This document shows, in pieces, positions 22,022-30,287 of a stretch of DNA of 64,000 nucleotides (its first letter is position 1; every line of letters begins with the position of its first letter). The notes beneath the pieces were generated by a model that had not been told where the DNA came from, did no database searches, and worked only from the letters and a program-made list of their open reading frames with translations. The stretch lies in the NCBI RefSeq assembly GCF_001025215.1, contig NZ_AP012330.1, positions 1,922,001 to 1,986,000 of the forward strand, written 5' to 3'. The position numbers were made by a program, and so were the translations under genes. The stretch comes from Bifidobacterium pseudocatenulatum DSM 20438 = JCM 1200 = LMG 10505. Its GTDB lineage: Bacteria; Actinomycetota; Actinomycetes; Actinomycetales; Bifidobacteriaceae.

Positions 22022-23836
22022 CTACATGCGAGCGCCGGTCGCGTAGTCGTACATGGTGACTTCGGAATCAACGAGGGCTCCGACCACCGGCTTCGGATTC
22101 AACGCTCCGATATTGCCGGATTCCTTGCCCGCATACTGCGCGATCTGCACATGCACGAAGCTTGGCTTGCCTGATTCGACCGCCTCGCCGACCATGCGTT
22201 CGACTTCTTCCGGAGTGCTGGCATAGTAACCTTTACCCCCGAACGCTTCGAGGACCTTCTCGTAATGCGCGTTGTAAGTAAGCGTCAGCGGCGACGGATC
22301 ACCGTCCGCTCCAAGGTTTTCGAAGTCGCCGCGGTAGATACCGCCGTTGTTGAGCACCACGAAGGTGATGGGCAGCTGGTAGCGGCAGGCCACCTCCACT
22401 TCCATACCATCGAAGCCGAATGCGGAATCGCCGCCGATGTACAGCACTTTCTTGCCAGTGGAAAGCGCCGCGCCAATCGCATAGCCGGTGCCGCAGCCCA
22501 TCACACCCCACGTGCCGCAGTCCAAACGATGGCGCGGTTCGAGCATGTCGATGATGTTGCGGCAATCATCGAGCGAATTGGCTCCCTCATTGGTGAGAAT
22601 GAGATCTTCATGGTGTTTGTTGTACACCTTTTTGATGGCTCCCAAGGCGTTGAAATGGCTCATGGGCAGCTGATCGGATTGTTCGCGGGTTTCAAATTTC
22701 GCCACGTTTTTCGCGCTGGCTTCCTTCAGCATGTTCAGCCAGGTTTCGTCAGCTTTGAACGGGTATTCTTCCAGAGATCCGTTGAGCAGCGTCATGGCGG
22801 AACGAATATCCCCCACGATTGGTACGTCGATACTGCGCGTGTTTTCGATTTCTTCCGGATTGATGTCGATTTGGATGAATTTCACATGTTCGTTCCACGT
22901 TTTGCCCTGGCCGAACGACAGCATCCAGTTGAGTCGCGCGCCGACCAGCAATACCACGTCGGCGTTGCGTAGCGCGATGGAACGGCAGCTTGCCGTGCTG
23001 TGTGGGTCGGTATCGGGCACTACGCCTTTGGCCATGGACATTGGCTGGAATGGAATATCCGTTTTCTTGACGAATTCGCGGATTTCCTCTTCGGCGCGGG
23101 CGATTGCGGCGCCTTTGCCGATCACCATGAGCGGACGTTCGGCCTGCCGCAGCAATGCGAGCGCCGCGTCGATGGATTTGCGTGCCGGCACCATGGCGGG
23201 GGCCGGGTCGGTTGCCGTCCACATCAGGCGGTCGGCTTCGCTTTGGCTCAGGGTCTGCGCCACGGTGTCATCGGGGAAATCGATGTACACCGCGCCTGGG
23301 CGTCCTGAAGAGGCGATATGCATGGCACGGGCCACCGCGAGCGGAATATCTTCGATGCGGTCGATGCGCAGCGAAGCCTTGCAGAACTGCTTGGCGTAGT
23401 TCATCTGGTCGAGGCCTTCGTATTCGCCTTCCTCAAGGTCGACCACATGGCGGGTTGAGGAGCCGCCGATCATGATGACCGGATAGCCGTTCACCGTGGC
23501 TTCCAGCAGTGCCGGTAGACCGTTGAGGAATCCTGGAGCGGATACCGTCAACGTGACAGCCGGCCGACCGGTGATGAATCCGTCGGCCGCGGCCGCGTTC
23601 ACAGCGTCCTCCTCATGGCGCATGCCCACGAATCGCATACCCATGCCCTGCGCGATGCGCGCGAAATCGGTGACGGGAATGCCGACCACGCCATACATGT
23701 TTCGTATGCCGTTGGCCATCAGCACCCGCGCCAGATAATGCGGCGCATCGGTGACCTTCCGATCATCGGCTCCCTGCCGTTCGGCATCCGCACGCATGCT
23801 CGCGACCATCGTTTCATCTGCATGTTCTTCTGTCAT
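22022..23836 (-). CDS. oxc: Oxalyl-CoA decarboxylase
   Basis: A 604-aa thiamine-diphosphate enzyme that splits oxalyl-CoA into formyl-CoA and CO2, regenerating the CoA donor used by Frc. The N-terminal PYR domain has GVVGIPVTDFAR and the conserved Glu of GMRHEEDAVNAA; the C-terminal PP domain shows GTWGVMGCGTGYAIGAA and the ThDP motif GGDSAFGFD through VVLNNGGIY. The reaction consumes a proton, so the pathway also helps acid resistance. ATG 23836 (MTEEHADE) is preceded by GGAGG at 5 nt and is better than the upstream in-frame start at 23866. Confidence 0.96.
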   Translation of the reverse strand: MTEEHADETMVASMRADAERQGADDRKVTDAPHYLARVLMANGIRNMYGVVGIPVTDFARIAQGMGMRFVGMRHEEDAVNAAAADGFITGRPAVTLTVSAPGFLNGLPALLEATVNGYPVIMIGGSSTRHVVDLEEGEYEGLDQMNYAKQFCKASLRIDRIEDIPLAVARAMHIASSGRPGAVYIDFPDDTVAQTLSQSEADRLMWTATDPAPAMVPARKSIDAALALLRQAERPLMVIGKGAAIARAEEEIREFVKKTDIPFQPMSMAKGVVPDTDPHSTASCRSIALRNADVVLLVGARLNWMLSFGQGKTWNEHVKFIQIDINPEEIENTRSIDVPIVGDIRSAMTLLNGSLEEYPFKADETWLNMLKEASAKNVAKFETREQSDQLPMSHFNALGAIKKVYNKHHEDLILTNEGANSLDDCRNIIDMLEPRHRLDCGTWGVMGCGTGYAIGAALSTGKKVLYIGGDSAFGFDGMEVEVACRYQLPITFVVLNNGGIYRGDFENLGADGDPSPLTLTYNAHYEKVLEAFGGKGYYASTPEEVERMVGEAVESGKPSFVHVQIAQYAGKESGNIGALNPKPVVGALVDSEVTMYDYATGARM

Positions 23837-24048
23837 CGCAACCTCCATTCGTATCGACGACGCCATGATTGTAGATACGTGAAAATGGGAGTTCGTCAGC
23901 AGAAAAATATGTTCGTCTGCGGCTTAATTTCAACGTTTTCAGCATGATATAGCCGTATTCTCACGCACATGCGGAATATATTGCAGCTGAAATATCGCAA
24001 CTCTCATCGAGAAGCATCACCTCCGCGAGACGACATCATCGCCGCATA

Positions 24049-24984
24049 TCATCGTCGCCGTACCGCATACAGCATGAACGCCCCGCAGCACATCACGGCA
24101 GCCGCCAAACCCAACACCAGCCCCATCGGACTTCCTGTCTGCGGCATTTCCTGCTCGGGGGCATAAAGGTTGTCGACATTGAACGTCAGCAGGCTATCCT
24201 CACGTTCCACCACATCGTTCAGCACCATCATTTTCTGCGCGGTGACGGCCTCATCCAATCCCACGGACTGGTATCCGACCTTGATATTGACCTCGCCGGC
24301 ACCCGTTGCATGCCAATACACGGTGGTTCCCTCCAGTTCGGCCCAGCCGACTGCCGTGGGCTCGTCGTCCTCGTCGAACACGGCCGGACCTTCGATCGTC
24401 GCCGTGAATACGCCCTCGATCGGCTGTCCACTCGAATCCAGCAACTGCACGAACAGGCTTCCGGACCGCAATCCCTGCCGATCATCACGCGTCACCCTCG
24501 AAGAAACCGGCAGCTTGTTCGCGGCCTCCTCCCAAAGCTCGTTGACCTTGCTTTCCAGCCCGTCCATCACCGAGAAGAGGTATTGCTCATGCCTGACCCA
24601 CACCTTTTGGTCGTCATAGTTGCGGTGCACCAGCACGCCGATCGCCGCATACGTGAGCACCGGTTCCCCGTCATGTTGATATTCGGACAGCAGCCATGCG
24701 AGGCGCCGCGCCGCTTCCGTATTTTCCACGGTGGTGGTTTCGGTGACCTTATAGTCGGTCATGCTTTCGATTTGCCGGCAATAATAGAATTTGCCCGATC
24801 TCGATTCCGCGTTCACCCCGATCACATACGGTTTTCCATCGAGAAAATAGTTGTAATGCTTGCCGTTCGCGCGCAGCAGCTGTTCGGCGGCCAGCGCGGC
24901 CGGGCAGGTCATTCCCACGATTATGATGCAGGCCGCCAATACCGCGGCCAGAATCGCAAGCGTATGTCGTTTCATCGCATTCAT
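24049..24984 (-). CDS. Sortase-anchored surface protein, function unknown
   Basis: A 311-aa secreted protein. The signal peptide covers about residues 5-33 (cleavage near LAAEQ), and the C-terminus has the sorting signal MPQTG, a hydrophobic helix and RRR. The N-terminal part contains a single Cys at 69 in GKFYYCRQIE and, about 40 residues later, LTYAAIGVLVHRN; this layout recalls thioester adhesion domains, but the usual Gln is Tyr here, so this is only a suggestion. Residues about 165-260 look like an Ig-like beta domain (SLFVQLLDSSGQPIEGVFTA). MNAMKR at 24984 is used, with AAAGGA 7 nt upstream. Confidence 0.75.
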   Translation of the reverse strand: MNAMKRHTLAILAAVLAACIIIVGMTCPAALAAEQLLRANGKHYNYFLDGKPYVIGVNAESRSGKFYYCRQIESMTDYKVTETTTVENTEAARRLAWLLSEYQHDGEPVLTYAAIGVLVHRNYDDQKVWVRHEQYLFSVMDGLESKVNELWEEAANKLPVSSRVTRDDRQGLRSGSLFVQLLDSSGQPIEGVFTATIEGPAVFDEDDEPTAVGWAELEGTTVYWHATGAGEVNIKVGYQSVGLDEAVTAQKMMVLNDVVEREDSLLTFNVDNLYAPEQEMPQTGSPMGLVLGLAAAVMCCGAFMLYAVRRR

Positions 24985-25103
24985 CGCATCGTCCTTTCGA
25001 TATGCACATCGTTGTTGTCGTAATTCAACAGGCTTGCATACTTGCGATTGCCACATGGCCTTTTTCAAGGGTTGTGGTCGGAGGACGTTCTTTTTGCCGT
25101 TTT

Positions 25104-25184
25104 TGTGGACAACTTCGCTTGTCAGCAAACGTAACTTATCCACAAAAAACGTTTTACCAATCGTAGGTAAACAAGTTATCCACA
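25104..25184. promoter_or_regulatory. Cluster of DnaA-box-like 9-mers upstream of glgE
   Basis: TTATCCACA occurs at 25136-25144 and 25176-25184 (exactly 40 bp apart, same orientation), with TGTGGACAA, a one-mismatch box in the opposite orientation, at 25104-25112. TTATCCACA is the high-affinity DnaA box. No dnaA, dnaN or gyrase gene lies near. Confidence 0.65.
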
Positions 25185-25239
25185 AAGGGTGGAAATCGCT
25201 GGTCGGAAGATAGTTCACCCAAATCCACCTTTTCTCCTC

Positions 25240-25245
25240 TATAAT
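25240..25245 (+). promoter_or_regulatory. -10 box of glgE
   Basis: A perfect TATAAT ends 7 nt before the glgE ATG, placing the transcription start at or next to the A of the start codon. No convincing -35 hexamer at 16-18 bp. Confidence 0.7.
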
Positions 25246-25252
25246 CGGCGGT

Positions 25253-27541
25253 ATGGCAGAAGAAGATAAGAGCGCGGAACCGCGCACCACCGCAACCAAG
25301 CAACCAGCCGTCAAGAAGACGACCGCCAAAAGCGCGGCCGCCAAAACGGCATCGGCAACGTCTCAGACGCCTAGCAAGCGCACCGCCGCAGCCAAAAAGT
25401 CCACGGCATCCACCGCTCGCAAGCGCACCACCAAAGCGAAGGCCGCCGCACCGCAAACGGTCGGCGAAGCCCCAGCCCCCGTCATCGAACGCACCAGCCC
25501 CGAACAGTTCGGCCGCGTGAACGTGCTCGACATCACCCCGAACGTTGAGAACGGCCTGTTCCCGGCACGCGTGGAGCTCGGCGAAGCATTCAACGTCACC
25601 GCCCAAGTGTTCATCGAAGGCCGCACCAAGGCAGGAGCGACCGTGTCCGTGCGTAACGCACGCGGCCGCGAGGTTGAACGTTTCGCCATGACCTGCACCA
25701 ATCCGGGCCTCGACCGCTGGGAAGCCATGGTCAAGATCGGCGAACACAGCGATCTGAAGCCGTGGGATGCCGATTATGCCGCCGTCAAGCGTCAGCTGGG
25801 CAAATGGCAGATCGTGATCGAAGGCTGGGAAGACACCTACCAGTCTTGGCTGCACGACGCCGCCATCAAGGTTAAAGTGAATGACGACGTGGAGAATGCG
25901 CTGGAATCCGGCGCACAGCTGCTCGCACGTTGGGCTGACGCGAAGGATTCCAAGCTTTCCGCAGCCGACAAGAAGGTGCTGCGCGACGCCGCCAAGACCA
26001 TGGAAAACAAGTCGCTGAGCGCCGAAGAGCGTCTCGCCGCAGTCCAGAGCAGCGACATCGAGCAGCTGCACGAAACCAACCCGTTGCGCGACGGCCTGTC
26101 CGAGTCGAATCCGCAGCGTTTCCGTGTGGAACGCCCGAAGTCCAGCTTCGCCTCCTGGTATCAGTTCTTCCCACGTTCCGAAGGAGCCTACTACGGTGAA
26201 GACGGCAAGATCGTTCCCGGCAACCTCAAGACGTCGATCGCCGGCTTGGAACGCGCCGCAGCCGAAGGCTTCAACATTGTGTATTTGCCGCCGATCTTCC
26301 CGATTGGCGTGACCAACCGCAAGGGACGCAACAATTCCCTGGTAGCCGGCCCGAACGATCCGGGCTCCCCGTTCGGCATCGGCTCCGAACTGGGTGGCCA
26401 CGACACCGTTGACCCGCAGCTTGGCACCATGGACGATTTCAAGGCATTCTGCGAGCGCGCCCACGAGCTGGGCTTGGAAATCGCGCTTGATTTCGCTTTG
26501 CAGTGCTCGCCTGACCATCCGTGGGTCAAGGCGCATCCGAACTGGTTCCGCACCAAGCCGGACGGCACCATCGCATTCGCAGAGAATCCACCGAAGAAGT
26601 ATCAGGACATTTACCCGATCGACTTCAATGCCGACATGGAAGGCATCGAAAAGGAAGTCGAACGCATTATGGATCTGTGGGTCAAGGCGGGTGTGACGAT
26701 CTTCCGCGTTGACAATCCTCACACCAAGCCGGTGCGTTTCTGGCAGGATGTGATTGCCGCCGTTACGAAGAAGCATCCGGAAGTGCTGTTCCTTGCCGAG
26801 GCGTTCACCCGCCCGGGCATGATGCGCGCGCTGAGCTATGTGGGCTTCACGCAGTCGCACTGCTACTTCCCGTGGCGTAACACCAAGGAAGAGCTCGAAG
26901 AGTACCTCGAAGAGACCAACGGCAATGGCGGCTTCTACCAGCACAACACGTTCTGGCCCACCACTCCGGATATTCTCACCGCCTACGTGCGCGACAACGG
27001 CATTGCCGGCCATGCGGTGCGTGCGGTGCTCGCCGCTATGGGCAGCCCGAGCTGGGGTATTTACAACGGCTACGAGCTGATCGAAAACAAGCAGCGTCCG
27101 GGCTTCGAAGAGCAGATCGACAACGAGAAGTACGAAGTCAAGGTGCGCGATTGGGACAGCACCGAAAAGTACGGCATCGCCGAACTGCTGACCTCGCTCA
27201 ACAAGATCCGTGACACTCACCCGGCTTGCCGCAGCTACCACAACCTGCACATTCTGCCGAGCGACGACGCGGGCGTGATCGCATTCCTGCGTCAGACTCC
27301 GGCCGAACTGACCGGTACCGGCAAGGCAGATACGATGATCGTGATCGTGAACCTCGACGGACACAACGCGCACCAGTCCATTGTGCACATCGAGCTTGGC
27401 GACTTCGGTTTCGCCACCGACAAGCCGCTCAAGGTGCATGATGAGCTGACCGGCCGCGACTTCGAATGGGGTTACGACAACTACGTTTCGCTCGCCCCTT
27501 GGGCCGACGTGGCACACGTGCTCACCGTAGTCGAAGACTGA
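25253..27541 (+). CDS. glgE: GlgE-type maltosyltransferase (GH13_3)
   Basis: A 762-aa glycoside hydrolase family 13 enzyme that transfers maltosyl units from alpha-maltose-1-phosphate to alpha-1,4-glucan. The family opening GRVNVLDITPNVENG, the N-terminal beta domain and the TIM barrel are intact. Catalytic residues are Asp487 (FRVDNPHTKP, nucleophile), Glu516 (FLAEAF, acid/base) and Asp573 (WPTTPDILT). Residues 1-75 form an extra low-complexity Lys/Ala/Thr tail resembling histone H1 tails. The mRNA is probably leaderless (TATAAT 7 nt before the ATG). No maltose-1-phosphate-forming enzyme (TreS/Pep2 or GlgM) is in the window. Confidence 0.92.
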   Translation: MAEEDKSAEPRTTATKQPAVKKTTAKSAAAKTASATSQTPSKRTAAAKKSTASTARKRTTKAKAAAPQTVGEAPAPVIERTSPEQFGRVNVLDITPNVENGLFPARVELGEAFNVTAQVFIEGRTKAGATVSVRNARGREVERFAMTCTNPGLDRWEAMVKIGEHSDLKPWDADYAAVKRQLGKWQIVIEGWEDTYQSWLHDAAIKVKVNDDVENALESGAQLLARWADAKDSKLSAADKKVLRDAAKTMENKSLSAEERLAAVQSSDIEQLHETNPLRDGLSESNPQRFRVERPKSSFASWYQFFPRSEGAYYGEDGKIVPGNLKTSIAGLERAAAEGFNIVYLPPIFPIGVTNRKGRNNSLVAGPNDPGSPFGIGSELGGHDTVDPQLGTMDDFKAFCERAHELGLEIALDFALQCSPDHPWVKAHPNWFRTKPDGTIAFAENPPKKYQDIYPIDFNADMEGIEKEVERIMDLWVKAGVTIFRVDNPHTKPVRFWQDVIAAVTKKHPEVLFLAEAFTRPGMMRALSYVGFTQSHCYFPWRNTKEELEEYLEETNGNGGFYQHNTFWPTTPDILTAYVRDNGIAGHAVRAVLAAMGSPSWGIYNGYELIENKQRPGFEEQIDNEKYEVKVRDWDSTEKYGIAELLTSLNKIRDTHPACRSYHNLHILPSDDAGVIAFLRQTPAELTGTGKADTMIVIVNLDGHNAHQSIVHIELGDFGFATDKPLKVHDELTGRDFEWGYDNYVSLAPWADVAHVLTVVED

Positions 27542-27602
27542 TTGAGTCTCAATCGATCTGATTAATCTCGGTCAGCTCGACTAGAAATTCGTTTCGATTC
27601 AT

Positions 27603-27645
27603 ACCACAATACCGGTTCCACTTCGGTGGAAAGCGGTATTGTGGT
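27603..27645 (+). other. Strong hairpin with TTCG tetraloop between glgE and ppa
   Basis: A 12-bp perfect stem (ACCACAATACCG/CGGTATTGTGGT), a 1x2 internal bulge, a further 6-bp stem (TTCCAC/GTGGAA) and the stable tetraloop TTCG. No T tract follows on either strand, so it is not a standard intrinsic terminator; it may act as one without a U-tail or protect an mRNA end. Confidence 0.75.
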
Positions 27646-27685
27646 TACTGATAATGCAAACTGCCCAATCTCAAGGAGAAATGAC

Positions 27686-28180
27686 ATGGCAGAAACCTTC
27701 AACGTCGTGGTGGAAATTCCGCGCGGCTCCAAGAACAAGTACGAAGTGGACCACGAGACCGGCCGCGTGTTCCTGGACCGCACCCTGTTCACTTCCATGG
27801 GTTACCCGGATGACTATGGCTACATCGACGGCACTCTGGGCGAGGATGGCGATCCGCTCGACGCGCTCGTCATGATCCCGAACTCCGTGTTCCCGGGCTG
27901 CGTGGTGGAATGCCGCGCCGTTGGCCTGTACCACATGGTCGACGAGGCTGGCGGAGATGACAAGGTGCTGTGCGTGCCGGCTGACGTACGTTTCGACGAC
28001 ATCAAGGATGTCGAAGACGTTTCCGAGTACCACAAGGCTGAAATCAAGCACTTCTTCGAGCAGTACAAGGCTCTGGAGCCGGGCAAGGAAGTGCTGCCGG
28101 GCGATTACTGGACCGGTGCCGCCAAGGCCGAGGAAGAAATCGTGGCCGCCCGCAAGCGCCTCGAAGAATCCGAGAAGTGA
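27686..28180 (+). CDS. ppa: Inorganic pyrophosphatase, family I
   Basis: A 164-aa soluble pyrophosphatase that hydrolyses PPi to two phosphates with Mg2+, pulling biosynthetic reactions forward. The signature EDGDPLDALV holds the metal-binding aspartates; VEIPRGSKNKYEVD and YPDDYGYIDGT complete the active site. AAGGAG sits 7 nt before ATG 27686; an earlier in-frame start (27626) would begin inside the hairpin. Monocistronic, with a terminator at 28222-28264. Confidence 0.96.
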   Translation: MAETFNVVVEIPRGSKNKYEVDHETGRVFLDRTLFTSMGYPDDYGYIDGTLGEDGDPLDALVMIPNSVFPGCVVECRAVGLYHMVDEAGGDDKVLCVPADVRFDDIKDVEDVSEYHKAEIKHFFEQYKALEPGKEVLPGDYWTGAAKAEEEIVAARKRLEESEK

Positions 28181-28221
28181 TTTCCACGCCTTTCTAGATA
28201 GCTTTAGGTAGCAATCCGAGG

Positions 28222-28264
28222 AAAGCCCGTTGACGTACGCACTCGCACACGTCAACGGGCTTTT
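28222..28264 (+). terminator. Terminator of ppa
   Basis: A 15-bp perfect stem AAAGCCCGTTGACGT/ACGTCAACGGGCTTT with a 12-nt loop and a short T tract. Confidence 0.92.
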
Positions 28265-28285
28265 GCATACCTTCCAACGTCCAGA

Positions 28286-28413
28286 TTCCGCCAGTCACTG
28301 GAAGAAAATGCCCGCAAATCAACTTCTCAGCGGGCAGATTCCTCCACCGATTGGAGGAAAACGGACAAAACCATACCCTCCAAGTGCCCAGATTCCTCCA
28401 GCGAGTGGAAGAA
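28286..28413. repeat. Three 21-bp palindromes with 53-54 bp period
   Basis: Units at 28286-28306, 28339-28359 and 28393-28413 fit TTCCTCCA-N5-TGGAGGAA with one or two changes, each preceded by CAGA. Sequence between them is not conserved except for GCCCGC words. No coding potential. The same family occurs at 49630-49702. Confidence 0.7.
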
Positions 28414-28467
28414 ACAGCCCGCAGACGGGATACACTCATACTGCACGCGCATATTCGCCGGGGCCGC

Positions 28468-28632
28468 TATAGTGGAACACGTAATTCACGGCATGCGAAC
28501 AGTATTCGCAGAATTCAAAGCCCGCTGGCTGGCGCGGCAGTTCTATGTCGGTACCCCTAGGCGTAGGCGGACGTGAGACTCCGTCGAGGCCCATCCCGTG
28601 GGAAACCGGCGGGATGAACCTATATACCAGCT
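28468..28632 (+). promoter_or_regulatory. Possible structured leader and promoters of mntP
   Basis: A TATAGT box (28468-28473) could start a leader of about 150 nt containing hairpins GCGAA/TTCGC (28495-28509) and ATCCCG/CGGGAT (28593-28615). A second box, TATATA (28621-28626), lies 6 nt before the mntP ATG and would give a leaderless mRNA. The classical Mn riboswitch (yybP-ykoY) motifs GGGGAGUAG and AGACC-type loop are not seen. Confidence 0.4.
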
Positions 28633-29199
28633 ATGTTGATTCAAACATTACTTATTGCCGTTTCCGTATCGATGGACACATTCGCCGTTTCCATCGGCAA
28701 AGGTCTCACCGTCAAAAAACTACGCGGCCTCGACGCGTTCAAAACCGCCCTCTGGTTCGGCGGATTTCAGGCGCTTTTCCCACTGCTCGGCTATTTCGCC
28801 GCCTCCACGTTCAGCAAATACGTGACCGCCGTCGACCATTGGATCATTTTCGGCCTGCTCGCCCTCATCGGCGGCAACATGGTGCGTGAAGCATTCGAAG
28901 AGGATGAAGAGAACGCCAAGGAAACCGCTGATTTCGATTGGAAGCACATGCTTCCGCTCGCCGTGGCCTGCAGCATCGACGCATTCGCCGTCGGCGTCAG
29001 TTTCGCATTCATGTCGTTGAACATTTGGATTTCAGTGATCATCATCGGCATCACCACCGGCCTGTTCTCCGCAGCCGGTCTGTATATCGGTCGCGCGTTC
29101 GGCTCGCGCTGGCAGAAGCCCGCACAGATCGCAGGTGGCGTCGTGCTTATTCTGATCGGCGTGAAAGTATTGCTGGAACATCTCGGATTCCTCGCATAA
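28633..29199 (+). CDS. mntP: Manganese efflux pump MntP
   Basis: A 188-aa inner-membrane exporter with six helices in two repeats. The repeat-defining acidic motifs are present: SVSMDTFAVSIGKG in the first helix and ACSIDAFAVGVSFAF in the fourth, both with the Asp needed for Mn2+ transport. It protects against manganese overload. No SD precedes ATG 28633. Ends in a bidirectional terminator. Confidence 0.93.
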   Translation: MLIQTLLIAVSVSMDTFAVSIGKGLTVKKLRGLDAFKTALWFGGFQALFPLLGYFAASTFSKYVTAVDHWIIFGLLALIGGNMVREAFEEDEENAKETADFDWKHMLPLAVACSIDAFAVGVSFAFMSLNIWISVIIIGITTGLFSAAGLYIGRAFGSRWQKPAQIAGGVVLILIGVKVLLEHLGFLA

Positions 29200-29240
29200 T
29201 AATCGCAAATCAGATATACAAATAAATATACAAACTTACA

Positions 29241-29278
29241 GTAAAAGCCCGTAATCGCACATGATTATGGGCTTTTAC
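29241..29278. terminator. Bidirectional terminator after mntP
   Basis: A 16-bp stem GTAAAAGCCCGTAATC/GATTATGGGCTTTTAC (one G-T) with a 6-nt loop, between mntP and the converging membrane-protein gene. Confidence 0.9.
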
Positions 29279-29354
29279 ATTACCGCTTGCCGCAAATACT
29301 TGCGATTATTTTCCTGCGCTTTCGCGTTTTCTCGCGATTGCAGGAATCACACTA

Positions 29355-30113
29355 TTAGAACATGACGGTCGCGTACGATGCGATACCGACCACAATTCCG
29401 GAAATCATAACCGGCAGCAGCGCAATGCCGATCCACGGATTCTTGGATTGCGGATCGGGATCGGCATCACGATTCCACCAATACGAACACGCGTCAAGCG
29501 CGATAATCAGCAACAACGCCACAATCACCGCAACAGCCCACGCCGTCGTCGAGCCATAATCGGTGGAAGCCGCGTTTTCGCCGGAACGAATCGGCAGCAG
29601 CGTCGATAGGAAGCACCAGCCCGCGCTGCCAATCATGGCAACGCCTTCCACAACATTGTGCGACAGCGAACGAATCAGATGCGTACGGTTCTCACGCGCC
29701 ATCTGACGCCCGAACGAAACCACAATCAGCAGGATCAGCAGACCGCCGACGCCGGCGATCCAGCCTTCCTGCATCCAAAACGTGTCTTCGTCACCCAAAC
29801 CGGCAGGGAAAATCGCACGTCCGAGCATCATCGTCGTGGCACACACCACGGAAAGCAAGCCCGCAATCACGGAAATCGCATGCCCCGCAACACCATCGCG
29901 GAACGGGTTGAACACGGCAAGCAGCGCAATCATCGCCACGGAAGCCACAACCGTGAACGACACGATTGCGGGCTCTTCCGCATTCCCATAGGAAATGCCG
30001 GGAATCAGAGCAAGCACAACCAGCACCACATATGCGGCGATTTGGACGGCAAACACCTTGCCGAACGAGGCTTTCTGAGCCGACTTGACGGCAACTTTTT
30101 CAGAGGCGGTCAT
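29355..30113 (-). CDS. Multi-pass membrane protein, function unknown
   Basis: A 252-aa protein with about six hydrophobic helices and a short basic N-terminal tail. No motif links it to a known transporter or enzyme family. A loop with SYWWNRDADPDPQSKNP precedes the last helix pair. GGGG lies 5 nt before ATG 30113. It is divergent from glnR across a 174-bp spacer; joint regulation is possible but not shown. Confidence 0.75.
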   Translation of the reverse strand: MTASEKVAVKSAQKASFGKVFAVQIAAYVVLVVLALIPGISYGNAEEPAIVSFTVVASVAMIALLAVFNPFRDGVAGHAISVIAGLLSVVCATTMMLGRAIFPAGLGDEDTFWMQEGWIAGVGGLLILLIVVSFGRQMARENRTHLIRSLSHNVVEGVAMIGSAGWCFLSTLLPIRSGENAASTDYGSTTAWAVAVIVALLLIIALDACSYWWNRDADPDPQSKNPWIGIALLPVMISGIVVGIASYATVMF

Positions 30114-30287
30114 TTCGTCCCCTTTTCATGATTTTCCATAATGTGGTCATTACGTATGCGATACCATTAAATGTAGCCGCAAGTGTCCACATAGTTCAGA
30201 TAAAATTAATGAAACGCCGACAACACACAACAAGAGTACAATCGCGGCAACGATACAAAACCAGTACAAGAGACAAAGGGAGCTAAC

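Noticed and set aside
25104..25184. Replication origin
   Set aside because: Only three DnaA-type boxes, no dnaA, dnaN, recF or rnpA-rpmH gene nearby and no adjacent AT-rich unwinding region.
25154..27517. 787-codon open frame on the minus strand
   Set aside because: Complete antisense shadow of glgE with His/Val/Gly-rich composition and no motif.
28286..28413. CRISPR array
   Set aside because: Repeats are short, palindromic and diverged, only three units, no cas genes.
28480..28632. yybP-ykoY manganese riboswitch
   Set aside because: Expected by gene context, but the GGGGAGUAG loop and its partner loop are not present on the plus strand.
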